Source: Gracilaria gracilis (lineage: Eukaryota > Rhodophyta > Florideophyceae > Gracilariales > Gracilariaceae). Taken from it: DNA of 64,000 bases. The stretch spans positions 124,001 through 188,000 of the forward strand of contig JARGSG010000247.1 in NCBI GenBank assembly GCA_030374805.1. The letters run 5' to 3'. Both the position numbers and the translations under genes were made by a program. A model generated the notes under the pieces. The model worked only from the letters and a program-made list of their open reading frames with translations, had not been told where the DNA came from and did not search any database. Positions within the stretch are counted from its first letter, which is position 1. Each line of letters begins with the position of its first letter. Shown here piece after piece: positions 9,701 to 21,101 of this stretch.

Positions 9701-12140
9701 CAGATGGATCAGAGATATTCATCAACCACCTCAGCGAGGAGTGATCCGTATATACGGTAAAGTGAACACCCATAAGATAGGGGCCAAGAGTGGTCAGTGC
9801 CCACACAACGGCGAGACACTCTTTCTCCGACACGGAGTAGTTCCGCTCGTGGACATTCAACGAGCGTGACCAATACCCGATGGGTTTCCGTTCCTCTTCT
9901 AGGGTGGTTTGGAAAAGAGCGCAACTGACTTGGTAGTCGTTCGAGTCCGTATCCACGGAGTACGGAAATCCCAATTTGGGTAACGATAGAATCGGTGCTG
10001 ACGTGACAGCCTCCTTTAAGGAGTTAAAAGCTTCCACTTGCGCGGCCGTGAAGGGTTCCAGCTTCGGCGGTTGTCCCTTGCGCAGAAGAGCGTTCAGGGG
10101 CGCCGCGATGTCCGAAAAGTTCGGGATAAACCGTCGATAGACGTTGACCAACCCTAAGAAGGATCTCAATTCCGTTTGAGTACTGGGTTCTTTCGCCTCC
10201 ATGAGGGATTTGACGCGAGCTTCCTCGATCGACAACCGTCCAGGACGGATAACGTGACCCAGATACTTGATAGTATCTGTGAAGAACTCACATTTCCTCA
10301 GCTTGAGGGTTATACCAGCATCCCGTAAAACGGTTAGAAATTCCCGTACGTGGGTCAGGTTGTCGTCGAGGTTATCTGGGAAGACAATGATGTCATCCAA
10401 ATATACCAAACACGACCGCCACTTGAACCTGTTGAGCGGGATATCGACCGCTCGTTGGAACGTAGCGGGAGCGTTGGTTAAGCCAAACGGCATCCGCTTA
10501 AAGCGGTAGGACCCGGAGTGGCAGACAAAGGCTGTCTTGTCGCGGTCCTCTTCCCTTACAGGGACTTGCCAATATCCCCAATTGGCATCCAACGCCGTGA
10601 ACACGGTTGCGTCTCCAAGCGAGTCGATGCACTCGTCCATCCGAGGAATCGGGTAGCTATCCCGTATTGTTACGGCGTTCAACCGACGGTAGTCGACACA
10701 AAATCGCCAAGTGCCGTCGGCCTTTAATGCCAGTACAACTGGGGATGCCCAGGGAGATTGAGCGGGTTCAATCACCCCGGCGCGGAGCATCTTGTCGATT
10801 TGAAATTGCTCCTCTTCCCGAGCCTTCGGTCCTGCCCTATAAGGGGGTTGCGCAACGGGACGCGTGTTGGGCAACAGCTCAATCCGGTGTTCCGTTGCAT
10901 CTACCTCTCCTAGAGAGCCATCCCACATAGTGGTAAATTCCCGTAGCATATTACGGAGTCGATCGCGGTGCGAATCCGGTACATGACCGAGGTCCAGCTC
11001 TTCGAGAGCCTTCACCGGGTCAAGCCGGTCGTAGCTTGTAGGGCTACGCTCTCCTGTCGATACAGGGGGTGATTCCGAACTATTGGGTGACTTCTCCGTT
11101 GAAACGGTAATCTTCTCCGTTGAAACGGCAATGTCCTTTCCCTCCTCAGACGGGGAGTCGGAGTTCTCTGTACTCACTACCTGTTTAGAGGAAACTAAAC
11201 CGAGAACATCGGCAGCCGTCATCCGCGTCGGGAGCATCGCAAGCGGGTGCGGGGTAACTGATCCAATTACTTGGTTCTTTGCCAGATACTGGGGTTTGCT
11301 GCCAAGATTAGCAACGAGTACCCGAAACGGGATATCTGGTGTGACCTGCACAACACCGTTCGCGACGGCTAATTGACATCTCTCGTACAACGAGGACATG
11401 GGTTGCACAACCCGAAGACCGTGTTGACGGGCATTGACCTGCACCATTACCTGCGACTCAGGCGGTATCGAAACAGACGCAGCGACGCGTAGCTTCGTAG
11501 ATTCCCGGCGCGCCGGAGGTGGTTCCTGCGCAGCAGGGAGTGGAACTTGCTTCCGCGAAGCCCGCTTCAGCGGACGCCGAACAATCGGAACAGACGATCC
11601 GTCGTCCCATTCAACACGCCTGAGGCGGGGTCGGATTGCGTCGACAAATCTGTCGCAATAATCACATACCAGTATAACTGGAGCGGCCAATGACCGACAG
11701 ACTATAAAGTCTAGCTTCATCATCATGGTGCCCAACCGTACGACTAAGTCGACGGTGCCTACCGTTTTTAACGGATTGTTGTTCGCATCTGCGACATCCA
11801 TCACCGCATCAGCGCGGATTCGAGACCGCACCTGCGGAGGCAAAAGGGATTCCACGACAAAGTTCGGGCCCGCACCTGTATCCAGGACACTTAGAGTTCT
11901 CACCAGAAACTGGGGGTTGAGGCCAAGGTTGGCGTAAACTTTGTAGTTACGCTTGGCCATGACCAAGTTTCTATCCGGGATCCGGTTATTCTTTACCCGT
12001 ATCCACGGTCGACGCAGAACACCCAAGTGTTCTGAATCCGCGTCTGCGGTGTCACTCCTTGACAGGATCTTCACCGGGGAGCGAGGCGCCGACGCCTCGG
12101 GCGTCAACAGCCTCATCTCTGAGGACGCCTCTCCCAAAGG
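6760..12140 (-). CDS. pol: pol region of chromovirus 1
   Basis: Domains in order: aspartic protease (VLDTGAGPNFV), reverse transcriptase (FCVDYRRLNAVT, RMPFGLTNAPATFQRA, VYLDDIIVF), RNase H (VYTDHSSLRWLM, NKQADALSRL), integrase zinc-binding H-H/C-C (YPKLGGHAGGRN, CTECARNRVKL), catalytic core (DILGPLL, LLSDNGKQFAS), the GPFRVIS post-core module and a chromodomain (IDRIIGYSYDRN, YRVRWYGY) that may target heterochromatin. The order PR-RT-RH-IN-chromo defines a chromovirus. Broken copy. Confidence 0.88.
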
Positions 12141-12154
12141 GGAGACTCCCTTGT

Positions 12155-14330
12155 TTAGTTTTCCTGGGCTTCCGCCTGCGGCGGCTTCTCAGGCTCCTCA
12201 ACGACGAGGGCTTGGGTTCCTCGTTGAGGGTTTTCCACGAAAGTGGTCTTTGGGGCGTACGCCTGCTGAGCGGGAACATCCGACTTCATCGGGACAGACC
12301 GCGCAGGCGGGAGAGCGTGCGAAAGGTCCAGCTTCGCCCGCAAGTACGATGAAATGGGCACCGTGCGCTTCTCCTCTAGAGTGAGGGCTTCGTAGTTCGA
12401 CACTACTTTTCCCATTTCCCTCAGAGAAAGGAGACACTGCGGCGATGTGTGACCGTGCGTGTAGCACAGGTGACATATCAGTCGCAACAGTCCTGCTTGC
12501 AGGTTATCCTTCCGAATATCGGTGAAACGAACCGCAGGGCGGGGGTCTCTCCATCCAGGCCGTTGAAAACGGGTATCTCCATTCGAATATGGGATAGAAG
12601 GCGCCGTCACACGACGTTTGTTCGCATACAGCGCTGGGTCGACCAGTGCTGTATCGAACGAAGTATCCGTCGTAGACGGGAGTTCCGTAGTCGGCACGGA
12701 GAGAACTTCGCCGTGGGCCAGCTGCACGTTGTCATATCCCTGTTGAGGGTGTTCAGCCGCTATCAGCGAGAGCGATGGGGAGCGGTCCTCCATCACCAAC
12801 GCCTTCGCGGACTTCGACCTCGAATGAGGAACACGAGCACGTACTGCATCACCCTCCGTGCGTGCGGCTTGGACTAACTCGAGGTAAGTAATCCTCGGCT
12901 TGTCCTCCCGACGACGGGCAACGAGTGACTTGATGGCTGGGCTCAGCCCATCAATGAACATCGTACAACGTTCCCCAGCGGGGTAGACATTACCACAGCG
13001 GTGGAAAGCCTTGTTGAGGCGTACCGAATAATCGGTTTCAACCTTGTCGGGGCGCTGACGAGTATCCCTCATTGCGAGGATCGCGGACTGAATGGCATCA
13101 TTCGTCGCGTAGGACCTCAAGAGGTATTGGACGGCTTCAGGCCAGCACGTCACCCCTCCTTCGGAGGCCCTAGTACAACCTCTTACAGAGTGATATTGGT
13201 CTTCGGCCACCCCCCGTAAAAAGTACGGCAGCGCCACGTAGGCTTGTCCTTCGTTCATCCCGAATATATCGGTTTCCGCGACAAAGTGGGCGAGGAAATC
13301 CAACACCAGAATTGGATCCTCTCCAGAAAATGTCTGGTTGCGGAGTGAAAGCTGCATTCGCTTGATTCAATCTTTCACTCTTCCCGTTCCACGGGTTGTA
13401 CGCTCCAAAGAGGAGTCTTGCAACCGATAGTATCGGTATGAAAGTAGCTTGCGATACATCCTATTCGTAGGCTTCAATTCCCGGAGTCCGGAGTGTCTTC
13501 TACTCTTTGTACGGGAGCGAATCACCCCCTGGGTGGCAGACGACCGCTTTGAGCGGGAAGAGCGCCCACGGCGACCATCCTTCGTCTCGGAGTCTGTAGA
13601 TGTAGACCCATCCGAGTCACTCGGGTTGGAATCCGACGAAGTCGGTGTATCCAAATGACCATTGTCGCGTTTGGAATTCCGCCTACGGCGGGCTTTGCCT
13701 GCTCCAGCGCGCTGGTCGCGTTGTGACACAGCACCAGCCGGATCATCCGGAGACTTCCCATCCATTAATATGGTTTGTTCCAACGTCTCCAGACGGGCAT
13801 GGACGCGATTGAATCGCTCCTCAATCCCTTCTACGAAGGCGGTGGGCGAACCCAAACACTCCAACATCTTGTTGACATCAGACCGCAATACGCGGAGGTC
13901 CTCAGCAACATCCCTCGAAGAGGTATTCTCGACCACCTCACGGAGGGCTCGAAATTCCCCTACAAGGGCATTATGAGCGGCACGCAGCGTGCGTACCTGG
14001 TCCTCCAGGGAAGTCCCCTGGGGGGTGTTGGCAACAACCTCACGACGAGGCACGGATCCCGCACCAGCGGTAGTCGGCTGGGACGCCAGAGGGGCACCAG
14101 CGGCGACTGGAGCAGGCCCAGCGGCGTGTCGAGAAGTGGCCAACGGAGGCAAAGGAAGGTCCCGGGGTTCCCGGTTTTGGCTCGATGCTCGAGAGGAAAC
14201 CCTCGCGCGAGGGTTGAACCAGCCCGAATCGGGATCTTAGAAATCACCCGATCATCGGGAACATCCCCACCATCGTGGGAGCGGCTGCGGGTAACCGCTG
14301 GCTCTGCCCCAGATGGCTTCCGAGACATCG
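12155..14330 (-). CDS. gag: gag region of chromovirus 1
   Basis: The N-terminal part is Ser/Arg/Asp-rich, with a heptad-like segment (TLRAAHNALVGEFRALREV) that may form a coiled coil. It is followed by a basic SR-like stretch and the capsid-like block FSGEDPILVLDFLAHF, matching FSGTDPISVLNFLQRF in element 3. A Cys/His cluster (LICHLCYTHGHTSPQC) sits near the C-terminus in place of a classical zinc knuckle. Part of a broken element. Confidence 0.75.
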
Positions 14331-14412
14331 GTAAAAACCGTTCAACGGGAGAAACACGGAATCTTCCGGAAAAGTAGAAATCACCTCAAAGGAGGAACAG
14401 CACAAACAAACA

Positions 14413-14432
14413 CCTTCTAAGTCGGGAGACCA
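14413..14432 (-). promoter_or_regulatory. Primer binding site of chromovirus 1
   Basis: Read on the minus strand this is TGGTCTCCCGAC followed by TTAGAAGG, three bases inside the LTR end (TTGCACTACA). TGG complements tRNA CCA, and the position of the conserved C61 fits a tRNA 3' end. The same 20 bases occur at 58699-58718 in element 3, so the two elements use the same primer tRNA. Confidence 0.75.
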
Positions 14433-14435
14433 GTT

Positions 14436-15051
14436 TGTAGTGCAATGCCCCAAAGGGGAAAGAACCACGAAGACGTTCGGGATCTTCCTCTCACGAGGTA
14501 GCACAGCAAGCAGAACTCTTCCAAGGGATGACACGACAGAGTCGGTTTGTAAGGCCGAGGCCACCCTAATATGAAAAGAGACTCCTGCCCGTGTATGAAA
14601 CCAATGTGAAGATTAGAGTAAAATCTCTGACTCCTCTTGCTAATTCAACCAAGAAGAGAATTACCTCCTTCCGTAAAGTCAACGGCATAATTGATTTTGC
14701 ACGTCCAAATTTTGCACTCATTAAACCATCGCCGAACAGCCCGGAAGTCCTCCGACCTGCTTATGGCCATCAAGATTCACCGATACTGTTGACTTTACGA
14801 GTTGAATCGTCGCCAGCTTCGTCGTGAAGGATGGCAGAGAACGAGGAGCGCATAGTACGAATCAAAACGCCACCTATGCCCCTCGAAATCGAGGAAGATG
14901 AAAACCCCGATGAGAATCAACTTTTTATGTGTTCCAAAAATCCACAAACGAAAAACGCTTCATTACCACGTCCTCAACGAACTCGAGAAAAGATGATGAA
15001 CAGCAAGAACGATGATGAAAGTAATTGGCAAGCGCTCGAAGATGCACTACA
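14436..15051 (-). repeat. Probable 5' LTR of chromovirus 1
   Basis: It is bounded on the plus strand by TGTAGTGCAATG at the left and GATGCACTACA at the right. These are inverted ends of the same type as the 3' LTR of element 2 (TGTAGTGCAAC / GTTGCACGACA), and the segment lies directly next to the primer site. The interior includes an acidic 79-codon frame (14831-15070) of unknown meaning. The right boundary is less certain than the left, because another LTR-like segment starts 33 bp further on. Confidence 0.5.
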
Positions 15052-15083
15052 GTGCACGAAACGGAAGTAGAGACAAATGAAAA

Positions 15084-15690
15084 TTTAGTGCAAAACCCTG
15101 CGAAGGGAAGAGCACTCAAGGCGTCCGAGTCCTTGCTCCCTTTAAAGGGTAGAATCAGTGGCTGAGCCCTCCGAACACGGAAAGTGCGGGTGTAAGACCG
15201 CCCGTGGTACGGGATATGCCTTCGGAGGTGAGTAAAGAACGGGTAGGAATCGCGTGAGCGGTGGTGTCCGTACACGGAGCGTGATAGTCCTGAGACGAAT
15301 GTACCGAGAGCGGTGTGAACCCTGTATCCAAAACGGGAAAAGGAAAAGTGGAAAAAGAGAGGAATCCCGCGGCGGGACGTGCGACAAGCGGCAACAGACC
15401 CGGCGCCGGGAGACGGAGATGGGTATTAAGCCCACGCAGCACAAGCTCTATACAGAGACGGAAACGCAACCAATTGTGGTGGAAGCAGTACAACTGCACA
15501 GTAAAAAAAACAGAATGTCCGATGACACGGAATAAATAAGCCCGAAGGCAGGGCCACAATGGTCAGTATTGCCTGAATGATCCCGAGGGATAGAATGAAT
15601 CGTACCGTACGCAGTGACCCTCCGAAGGGAGTTGTGCACTTCGCGATGGCGAAACAAACTAGAGACGAACTCGGTTACCCTTTACTGAGG
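15084..15690 (-). repeat. Second LTR-like segment next to chromovirus 1
   Basis: It begins TTTAGTGCAAAACCC then GCGAAGGGAAGAGCAC, parallel to the start at 14436 and to the reverse complement of the element 2 LTR end. It shares a GGGTGTAAGACCG block with the element 2 LTR (in complement, near 57720). The likely right end lies between 15642 and 15690. It may be a solo LTR, or the true LTR separated from the primer site by inserted sequence. Confidence 0.4.
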
Positions 15691-15734
15691 TGCGGAGGTG
15701 GCCGCGAGGTCACCTCCTTATATCGTAACCGATT

Positions 15735-17080
15735 ACTTAGTTAAACTAAATTAAATAAATAAAGTGCACGCTTGTGCAGGTCCACACACGTGGAGTACAT
15801 GTGCAACCGGCGGCAGCGGCCAATAAAACCTTCGATTATCGAAACAATTCACCTGTGAATGGGCCAAAATCCACACACGCGTACACGCGACCAGAAAATC
15901 GTAAGATGCCACACCCGATGCGCGTTTCCATTAAAATTCACCAAAACTTCCCAAAACTGGGCCAAATCCACGACTTTCATATGTTTCGGATCAACCTCGC
16001 ATCGCGAATTATGAATACCATCCGCATGGATTACCGCGAACTCGCGTTGTCCTACATGTACAAGTGAGATCTCTCATTCATTGGTTGCGTTCTTTGCTTA
16101 CTTTTTCGAGAGATTCACCGATCATCTCAACCTTAGTGCTAACGTCCGCCGCATTCGTGAGGAGGGTTTTATGTTTGGCTTTCGAATCTGAAATGAATTC
16201 TCGTGCGGTGACAATTGCTTTCTTTGACCCTTTCTTCGACTTCTTGTAAGAAGGGCAGACAGCGTTGTTCCAAAATTTTTTCTGGTCGCCGCCTCACAAG
16301 GCCTCTTCAAGAATGCGAGTAGCGTCTATGATACCATATCTAAGCGAACTGAGCAGAAAGCTTTATCGCTCACAATTACAGAAAAAGGGAAGCTTCTTGT
16401 TTGCAAATCTGCATCCATCTACAAAGGTGCCTCCGCATTGCTTGAAGAGTACTGTATGAACACTGGAAAAACGAACTTACGTTAATCCCAGGTACGAAAG
16501 TTAGAGTTCCAGATGGAATAGATTGCTTGGTTGTTGGCGACTAGCTGTCGCCAGATGCATAGCCTTTGCACTTGCATACCCTATCGGAAGTTCACCCGAT
16601 TACATCGGGATCTTTAGTCGGGAAGGGTTACCTCTGGATCCGGTATAAGAGCGCATAGTTCTTCGCATCCTCAATAAACAGAGACACCGCTCACTTTACT
16701 GTTGTTACATCTATCTCCTTTGCTTTTTCACTCCTTCCATCCTTGCCACTCATTGGCTCCTTTTATTCTCTCTGACTTTTGTACGACATTGGTTAATTGC
16801 TGGAGCGCTTTTTTTGGTTGAGATGCTATCATTATAAAGTATATTTTTTCCAAGCTTCCTGTAGAGCAGATTACATTGTAAAACTCATGCTCGAACCATT
16901 GCACCAAACCTGGCAAAATGAACGCGTTGACCGGCTAACCAAGTCCAGAGCTACACGGCGTAGACAAAAGCAAAGTACCAGGACATAAGCAGTGCACGTA
17001 GCCACATTTCTTTTGCTCTTTCACTCTAGCACAAACTCGCTTACAAACCCGTAGGTAAGAGAATCTGCGAAAATGACTCA
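15735..17080. other. Gene-poor stretch with weak coding traces
   Basis: No complete gene is visible. Around 16300-16480 one plus frame reads YDTISKRTEQKALSLTITEK and LLVCKSASIYKGASALLEEY, which looks like former coding DNA but matches nothing I know. At 16532-16715 there is a TGTTGGCGACTAG... segment with a GGTATAAGAGCG TATA-like motif, AATAAA, and a TGTTGTTACA end. It could be a solo LTR, but no second copy is present to test this. Confidence 0.35.
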
Positions 17081-18274
17081 CACCCAGTGACTGCAATTAA
17101 TGTAGGCTGCATTAATTTTGGAAACTTTTTTCAGGAGCAGAAAACTGGTATTAATGTGGTCCAGTAAAAATTGGGTACCACATTATTTAAGGGTCAAAAC
17201 TAAATAATGTGGATACATTAATTAAAACGGGCGAAAATAATGTGAGTACCTAGCTCCTTAAATTTAATTGAAAAAGTACATAGAAAGAGCTTGAGCTCCA
17301 AGAAAAACATTGTTGTGAGCCATATAAAGTAAACTTCCTACAGAATAAATTGCTTTACTACATAGTCATAAGACCAAGTCTATGGAAGGACTAGTGGAGT
17401 CATTTCAATATCATATTTGGCAATATTCTAAAATAATCTTAGGTTCTCAACCAGGCCAGAAACTGGTTTTAATGTGGACCACATTAAATCTGTTACCACA
17501 TTATTTTTGAACCCACATTAATTGCAGTCAGGGCATCTTCACCGGGAGCGGTCTAAAACAGTAAAACGCTTAAAACTTTCGGATACGTGTATTAAATTAA
17601 TTTGCTACCGCTTAAACTGTATAACTCTATACAACATCATCTTCACCGGTGATAACGAAGGCCTCCCACTATACAGCTACCTACCACCCAGACGGATTAT
17701 TGGAAGCGCCAGACAAAGGCTCTCTGGTGCTTGCAAGTTTTTGTTCAGGCTGAAACGGACATTTCACGCTGCGCAGCACAAATAGACGACGCGCTACGTG
17801 CCGCATAGCGGTGCTGGGAGGGAACATAAGGACGTCGCGATGAAAGGCGAAGTAATGTGAGCCGTTGAAGGGCGGCAAGTCGAAGCGTGATGGTGCGGGG
17901 AAGAGGACAGAAGGGGGCGCCCTTCTTAGAGCAAGTACAAAGACGCCAGCGTTGGTGCAGTTGGCGTCGTTGGGGGTTGCGACTGATAGTAGGAGCGAGG
18001 GGGAGCGCGACATCTTCAGCTTGAGAAATGAAGAGCACGATTGGCGCTTCATAAAGGTCTCTCATTGGACGATTACGTAAAGCGGCGCCGCTAAACGTCT
18101 CGCTAAAAGAAAATTTATAGCGAGACTTTAGCCGTTCCGAACAGCTATGCCGATACCGATAGCGTTAGCGGTATCCCGGTGAAGATGAAAAAATTAGGTG
18201 CACCGCTAAAAATCTCGAAATTTTGTTTCGGTATGTCGTTATAGCGTCACGGGTGAAGATGCCCTCACTGGGTG
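17081..18274. mobile_element. Non-autonomous TIR DNA transposon, 1.2 kb
   Basis: The right end (18251-18274) in reverse complement reads CACCCAGTGAGGGCATCTTC. The left end carries the same sequence, split as CACCCAGTGA (17081-17090) and GGGCATCTTCACCGG (17531-17545) by a nested MITE. TCA flanks both ends (17078-17080 and 18275-18277), a 3-bp target duplication. The motif ATCTTCACCGG and its complement recur inside (about 17638, 18177), giving subterminal repeats. A GC-rich middle section (about 17690-18060) differs in composition from the AT-rich ends and could be captured host DNA. No transposase is encoded. The 3-bp duplication fits PIF/Harbinger or CACTA-type elements. Confidence 0.68.
17091..17527. 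mobile_element. AT-rich MITE nested in the 1.2-kb transposon
   Basis: The ends are inverted: CTGCAATTAATGT at the left and ACATTAATTGCAG at the right, with TGA outside left and TCA outside right. Further inward inverted motifs repeat (AACTGGTATTAATGTGGTCC against GGTTTTAATGTGGACCACATT). There is no coding capacity. Removing it restores the CACCCAGTGA/GGGCATC junction found intact at the other end of the host element, so it inserted after that element. Confidence 0.65.
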
Positions 18275-18789
18275 TCACATCTTTTGATGCATAAACTGAA
18301 GAGCCAACAGCATGTAATGCTGTAACACTATTCAGAACTTTCGTGAAATGTTTAGTGCAACGTTGACAGTTGTAAAATACTGCCGGAAGTTTCCAAGATA
18401 GCTAGGAAAGTTTCCATTTGTCGTTTTCGTGGCGCCTCTCCAGTGGAGACTCTCCAGTGGAGCACCTCTGGTACGCCCCCCGGGGTTCGCCGCGAGCTGA
18501 CTGACTGACTGACTAGGTGCAGTGCACCTGGTCACAAGAACACACTGTGCTGTGGAGTCCACGGTGTGGACTACAAGTAAACGTCTCTCTCCCTCTCTTA
18601 CTACAATAGCGCACAGGCTCTGTTTAGTCTCGTTCAATTACGAGTATCGCTGGCTTGCTGTCCGTCGGAATCTCTTCACGTCTCACAGTGAGAAGTCTCT
18701 GGGTTCTTTCATAACCGCCCCCGGGATTCCGTTGAGAGGAGAACACGGCGTGCTGTAAAGCGCGAAGCATCTATCACATTTGCCACAAG
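18275..18789. other. 5' flank of the 497-aa gene
   Basis: No gene is seen. The stretch has short direct repeats (CTCTCCAGTGGAG twice near 18434-18462, then CTGACTGACTGACT) and a GTGCAGTGCACCTG palindromic patch. It probably contains the promoter of the downstream gene, but no clear TATA motif is close to the ATG. Confidence 0.35.
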
Positions 18790-20283
18790 ATGTTGCCAAA
18801 GCAGTCCCCGGATGTTGCTGAGTTATCCGAAGCCACGCATGTTCGCAAACATGATTTCACTCCCTCTCCGTCGCAGCCTAACTATGCAGATATGGGTGTC
18901 AACTCTACGCTTGCTTCTGCACAACAACATGTTACCATTCGTCCAATTTCGGAGAAGGAGTTCAAAACTGGAACTGCAGCATACGATTCAAAGAATGAAA
19001 GTCAGTCCAGTATCAGTCGCTGCAGAGTCGAGAGCGATATGGCTACACACTTTCTGAGTGCCCAACAAGGTCGAGTACGCAAGCGGACAAAGTACGGAAA
19101 GCTAGAGACTATCAAACTTGGTTACTCGCACTCTCAAGTGGTAAAGGACTCAATTCTGACAACTGGAGTGTTGGAAACAACATGGATCTACCCCTCATTT
19201 CCTTCAGGCAACGAACATCTGCGAAAGGGCCGGCTGCCTGTTATTCTCCTCAACACCATCCCATCTTTGGTGGGATGGGCTTATGGGCAAATGAGTGCTT
19301 CATGTCAAGACGAACAAGACAGGGAGGATGTTCTACTGCATATACTGCGGCAGCCAAATGTTTTCATCTGGGACTATATTGGTGAGAAGGTGTTTAAAGC
19401 TTCCGAACGCTTCTGGGATAATATCTGCTTCTTTGCGGGTAAGCTGGCTGCAAGGAACAGAGCGTTGAACGTTATTGAGGCCATGCGTAGGTACCCTTCA
19501 TCCATCTTAACATGTACGGGAGTAAATCTCCTCTTCGGGAAGAAGAAATTGCTTGGGAGTGTAACTATTCGAACGGCTATTATTTCCTCAAGCCTATCCA
19601 TTTTCCGTCAGAATAGACAAATGAAGAGTTTGTACGAAAGAAACGCATTGGGACGTCTCCAGGAAGTCCTGATACATTTCCTTTCCGTTTGTGAATATGT
19701 TTTGCGATCCGCGTATATATCATTGAACCACTACGAGGAATCGTCTCTCGCAGAACAGCTTCCGCAGGAGTTGGCAGACAGTATTAAGTACGAGGAGCGA
19801 GATAAAAACGGAAGCTTTTTAAGTATGACATCAGCTGGGGTCCTTGAGGAAATGGAGGACAAAAGCGCATCTAAATGTCTCACTGAGGCGATCGACATTG
19901 CGCATTCTGCCTTTTTGGACGGCTTACTTGCCCTTGGAAACCAGTACAAGAATGATATGTCTAAGGTACGTTCTATATCCCGTTCAGGCAATATTCCGGG
20001 CGTTGGGCTGAAGATGCTGGGACGAATGCCAGGGCCATTGCTTGATTCTCTTGTGCATAAACTGTGCCGCCATTTGGAAAAGATCGTTCCGATTCCTATC
20101 GATCTCAAAGAGGTCGCACCGAAAGTCGTGAGGATCTCACGCTGGGCAGATACGGTCTTCAAAGAAACAGGGGACTCGCTAGCGAGAGTCATGAGAAGGG
20201 ACGAGCCAGGTTTTGCATTTCAAGTATCAAATCAATTCTACAATGCGGAACCGTATGAGCCAAAAGACTTGGCTCTCTTATAG
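18790..20283 (+). CDS. Unrecognised intact protein, 497 aa
   Basis: This is one of the few long uninterrupted host frames here, from ATG 18790 to TAG 20281. Residues 1-110 are polar and probably disordered (SPSPSQPNYADMG, SESQSSISRCR-like composition). From about 140 the protein becomes amphipathic and mostly helical, with tracts such as VILLNTIPSLVGWAYGQM, FWDNICFFAGKLAARNRALN, GSVTIRTAIISSSLSIF and EVLIHFLSVCEYVLRSAYIS. There is no clear signal peptide, no convincing transmembrane helix and no catalytic motif I can name. Codon use looks like host coding DNA and intron evidence is absent. A lineage-specific helical scaffold protein is the most that can be said. Confidence 0.7.
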   Translation: MLPKQSPDVAELSEATHVRKHDFTPSPSQPNYADMGVNSTLASAQQHVTIRPISEKEFKTGTAAYDSKNESQSSISRCRVESDMATHFLSAQQGRVRKRTKYGKLETIKLGYSHSQVVKDSILTTGVLETTWIYPSFPSGNEHLRKGRLPVILLNTIPSLVGWAYGQMSASCQDEQDREDVLLHILRQPNVFIWDYIGEKVFKASERFWDNICFFAGKLAARNRALNVIEAMRRYPSSILTCTGVNLLFGKKKLLGSVTIRTAIISSSLSIFRQNRQMKSLYERNALGRLQEVLIHFLSVCEYVLRSAYISLNHYEESSLAEQLPQELADSIKYEERDKNGSFLSMTSAGVLEEMEDKSASKCLTEAIDIAHSAFLDGLLALGNQYKNDMSKVRSISRSGNIPGVGLKMLGRMPGPLLDSLVHKLCRHLEKIVPIPIDLKEVAPKVVRISRWADTVFKETGDSLARVMRRDEPGFAFQVSNQFYNAEPYEPKDLALL

Positions 20284-21101
20284 GTCTAGAAATGGATACT
20301 CTGCTACAGCATGAACAAATCTGTTTATTATTATCATTCGTTCAGTGGAAAGGAAGTTCTCATGACGGCTAGTTGCCCCGTTCTCGAGAATGTTGTGGGC
20401 GACTTTGGCGCCTACGTCTCCTCTTCTGCGATGTGCTCTGCTCTCCATTGTGTTCCATTTGATCACGATAGCGTCCATATTCGTCCAGTACAATTCCTGC
20501 GCCTACGCATGCAGTAAAACTGGCTATTATGCCGTCCCATATCCTCCTCCACCTACTCATGGTGGGCCTGATAGAAGACGCTCGAAACAAAGACTCGTGG
20601 GAAGCGGCGTGAAGAGCTGGTCGGTGACGGAAGACTCGCGGCGACCGGAGCGAGTTGAACGAACGAGATCCGAATGGATCCCAGAGCGAAACCGAAAGCG
20701 ACCACGACAGCGAACGAGGAGGGCGGCAACGGCAATGGCAGCCGAAGTTGCAGCGGAAGTTGCAGCGGCAGCGGAAGCCGAAGCCGAAGCCGAAGCCGAA
20801 GCGGAAGCGGAAGCGGCAGAGAACCAGACCCGAGAAGGCTAATGGCACCTGACTTTAACCTCCCTACAATGTTCGTCGCGTTGTCGGGCCCTGTCATACA
20901 AACATTTGAACTCTCCACCAATAACAATCAGCCATTAGACCGCCTACGCATCGCTTACGTACGTAGTCAATGTGTCTCAAAATAGCCTGAAAGGTCCCGT
21001 TCGTTCGTTCGTCGTCAACGCTTGACAGGGCCTCTCACACACCACACACTCTCTCTCCTTAATTCAAGATCTTGAAGATCGTAACGCACTTTTCTTTTGT
21101 C
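20284..21101. other. Spacer with a purine hexanucleotide microsatellite
   Basis: At 20741-20818 a GAAGCC/GAAGCG hexamer-type repeat gives Glu-Ala or Arg-Ser strings in the overlapping frames, which are probably not real genes. The 150-codon frame at 20390-20842 starts with a hydrophobic segment (LLSIVFHLITIASIFVQY) and ends in the repeat; it may be chance. The rest is the presumed promoter region of the rhomboid gene. Confidence 0.4.

Larger units (their letters stand above)
6725..15051 (-). mobile_element. Ty3/gypsy chromovirus 1
   Basis: This is an old Metaviridae-type element lying on the minus strand, with gag then pol and a chromodomain at the integrase C-terminus. The parts, right to left, are LTR (14436-15051), a tRNA-complementary primer site (14413-14432), gag (about 14330-12155), protease with LDTGAG, reverse transcriptase with YLDD, RNase H with YTDHSS, integrase with H-H/C-C and catalytic core, and a chromodomain ending near 6760. 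The sequence after the chromodomain is purine-rich, and no second LTR could be identified at the left. The copy is broken, with about six breaks, and looks older than the copia element. The primer site and protein layout place it in the same family as elements 2 and 3. Confidence 0.9.

Noticed and set aside
17681-18065. 123- and 106-codon minus frames inside the 1.2-kb transposon
   Set aside because: No recognisable domain; mentioned only as possible captured sequence, not called as genes.
20390-20848. ORFs rich in Glu-Ala, Arg-Ser or Leu-Arg strings
   Set aside because: They are readings of the GAAGCC-type hexanucleotide repeat in all six frames, without any domain outside it.
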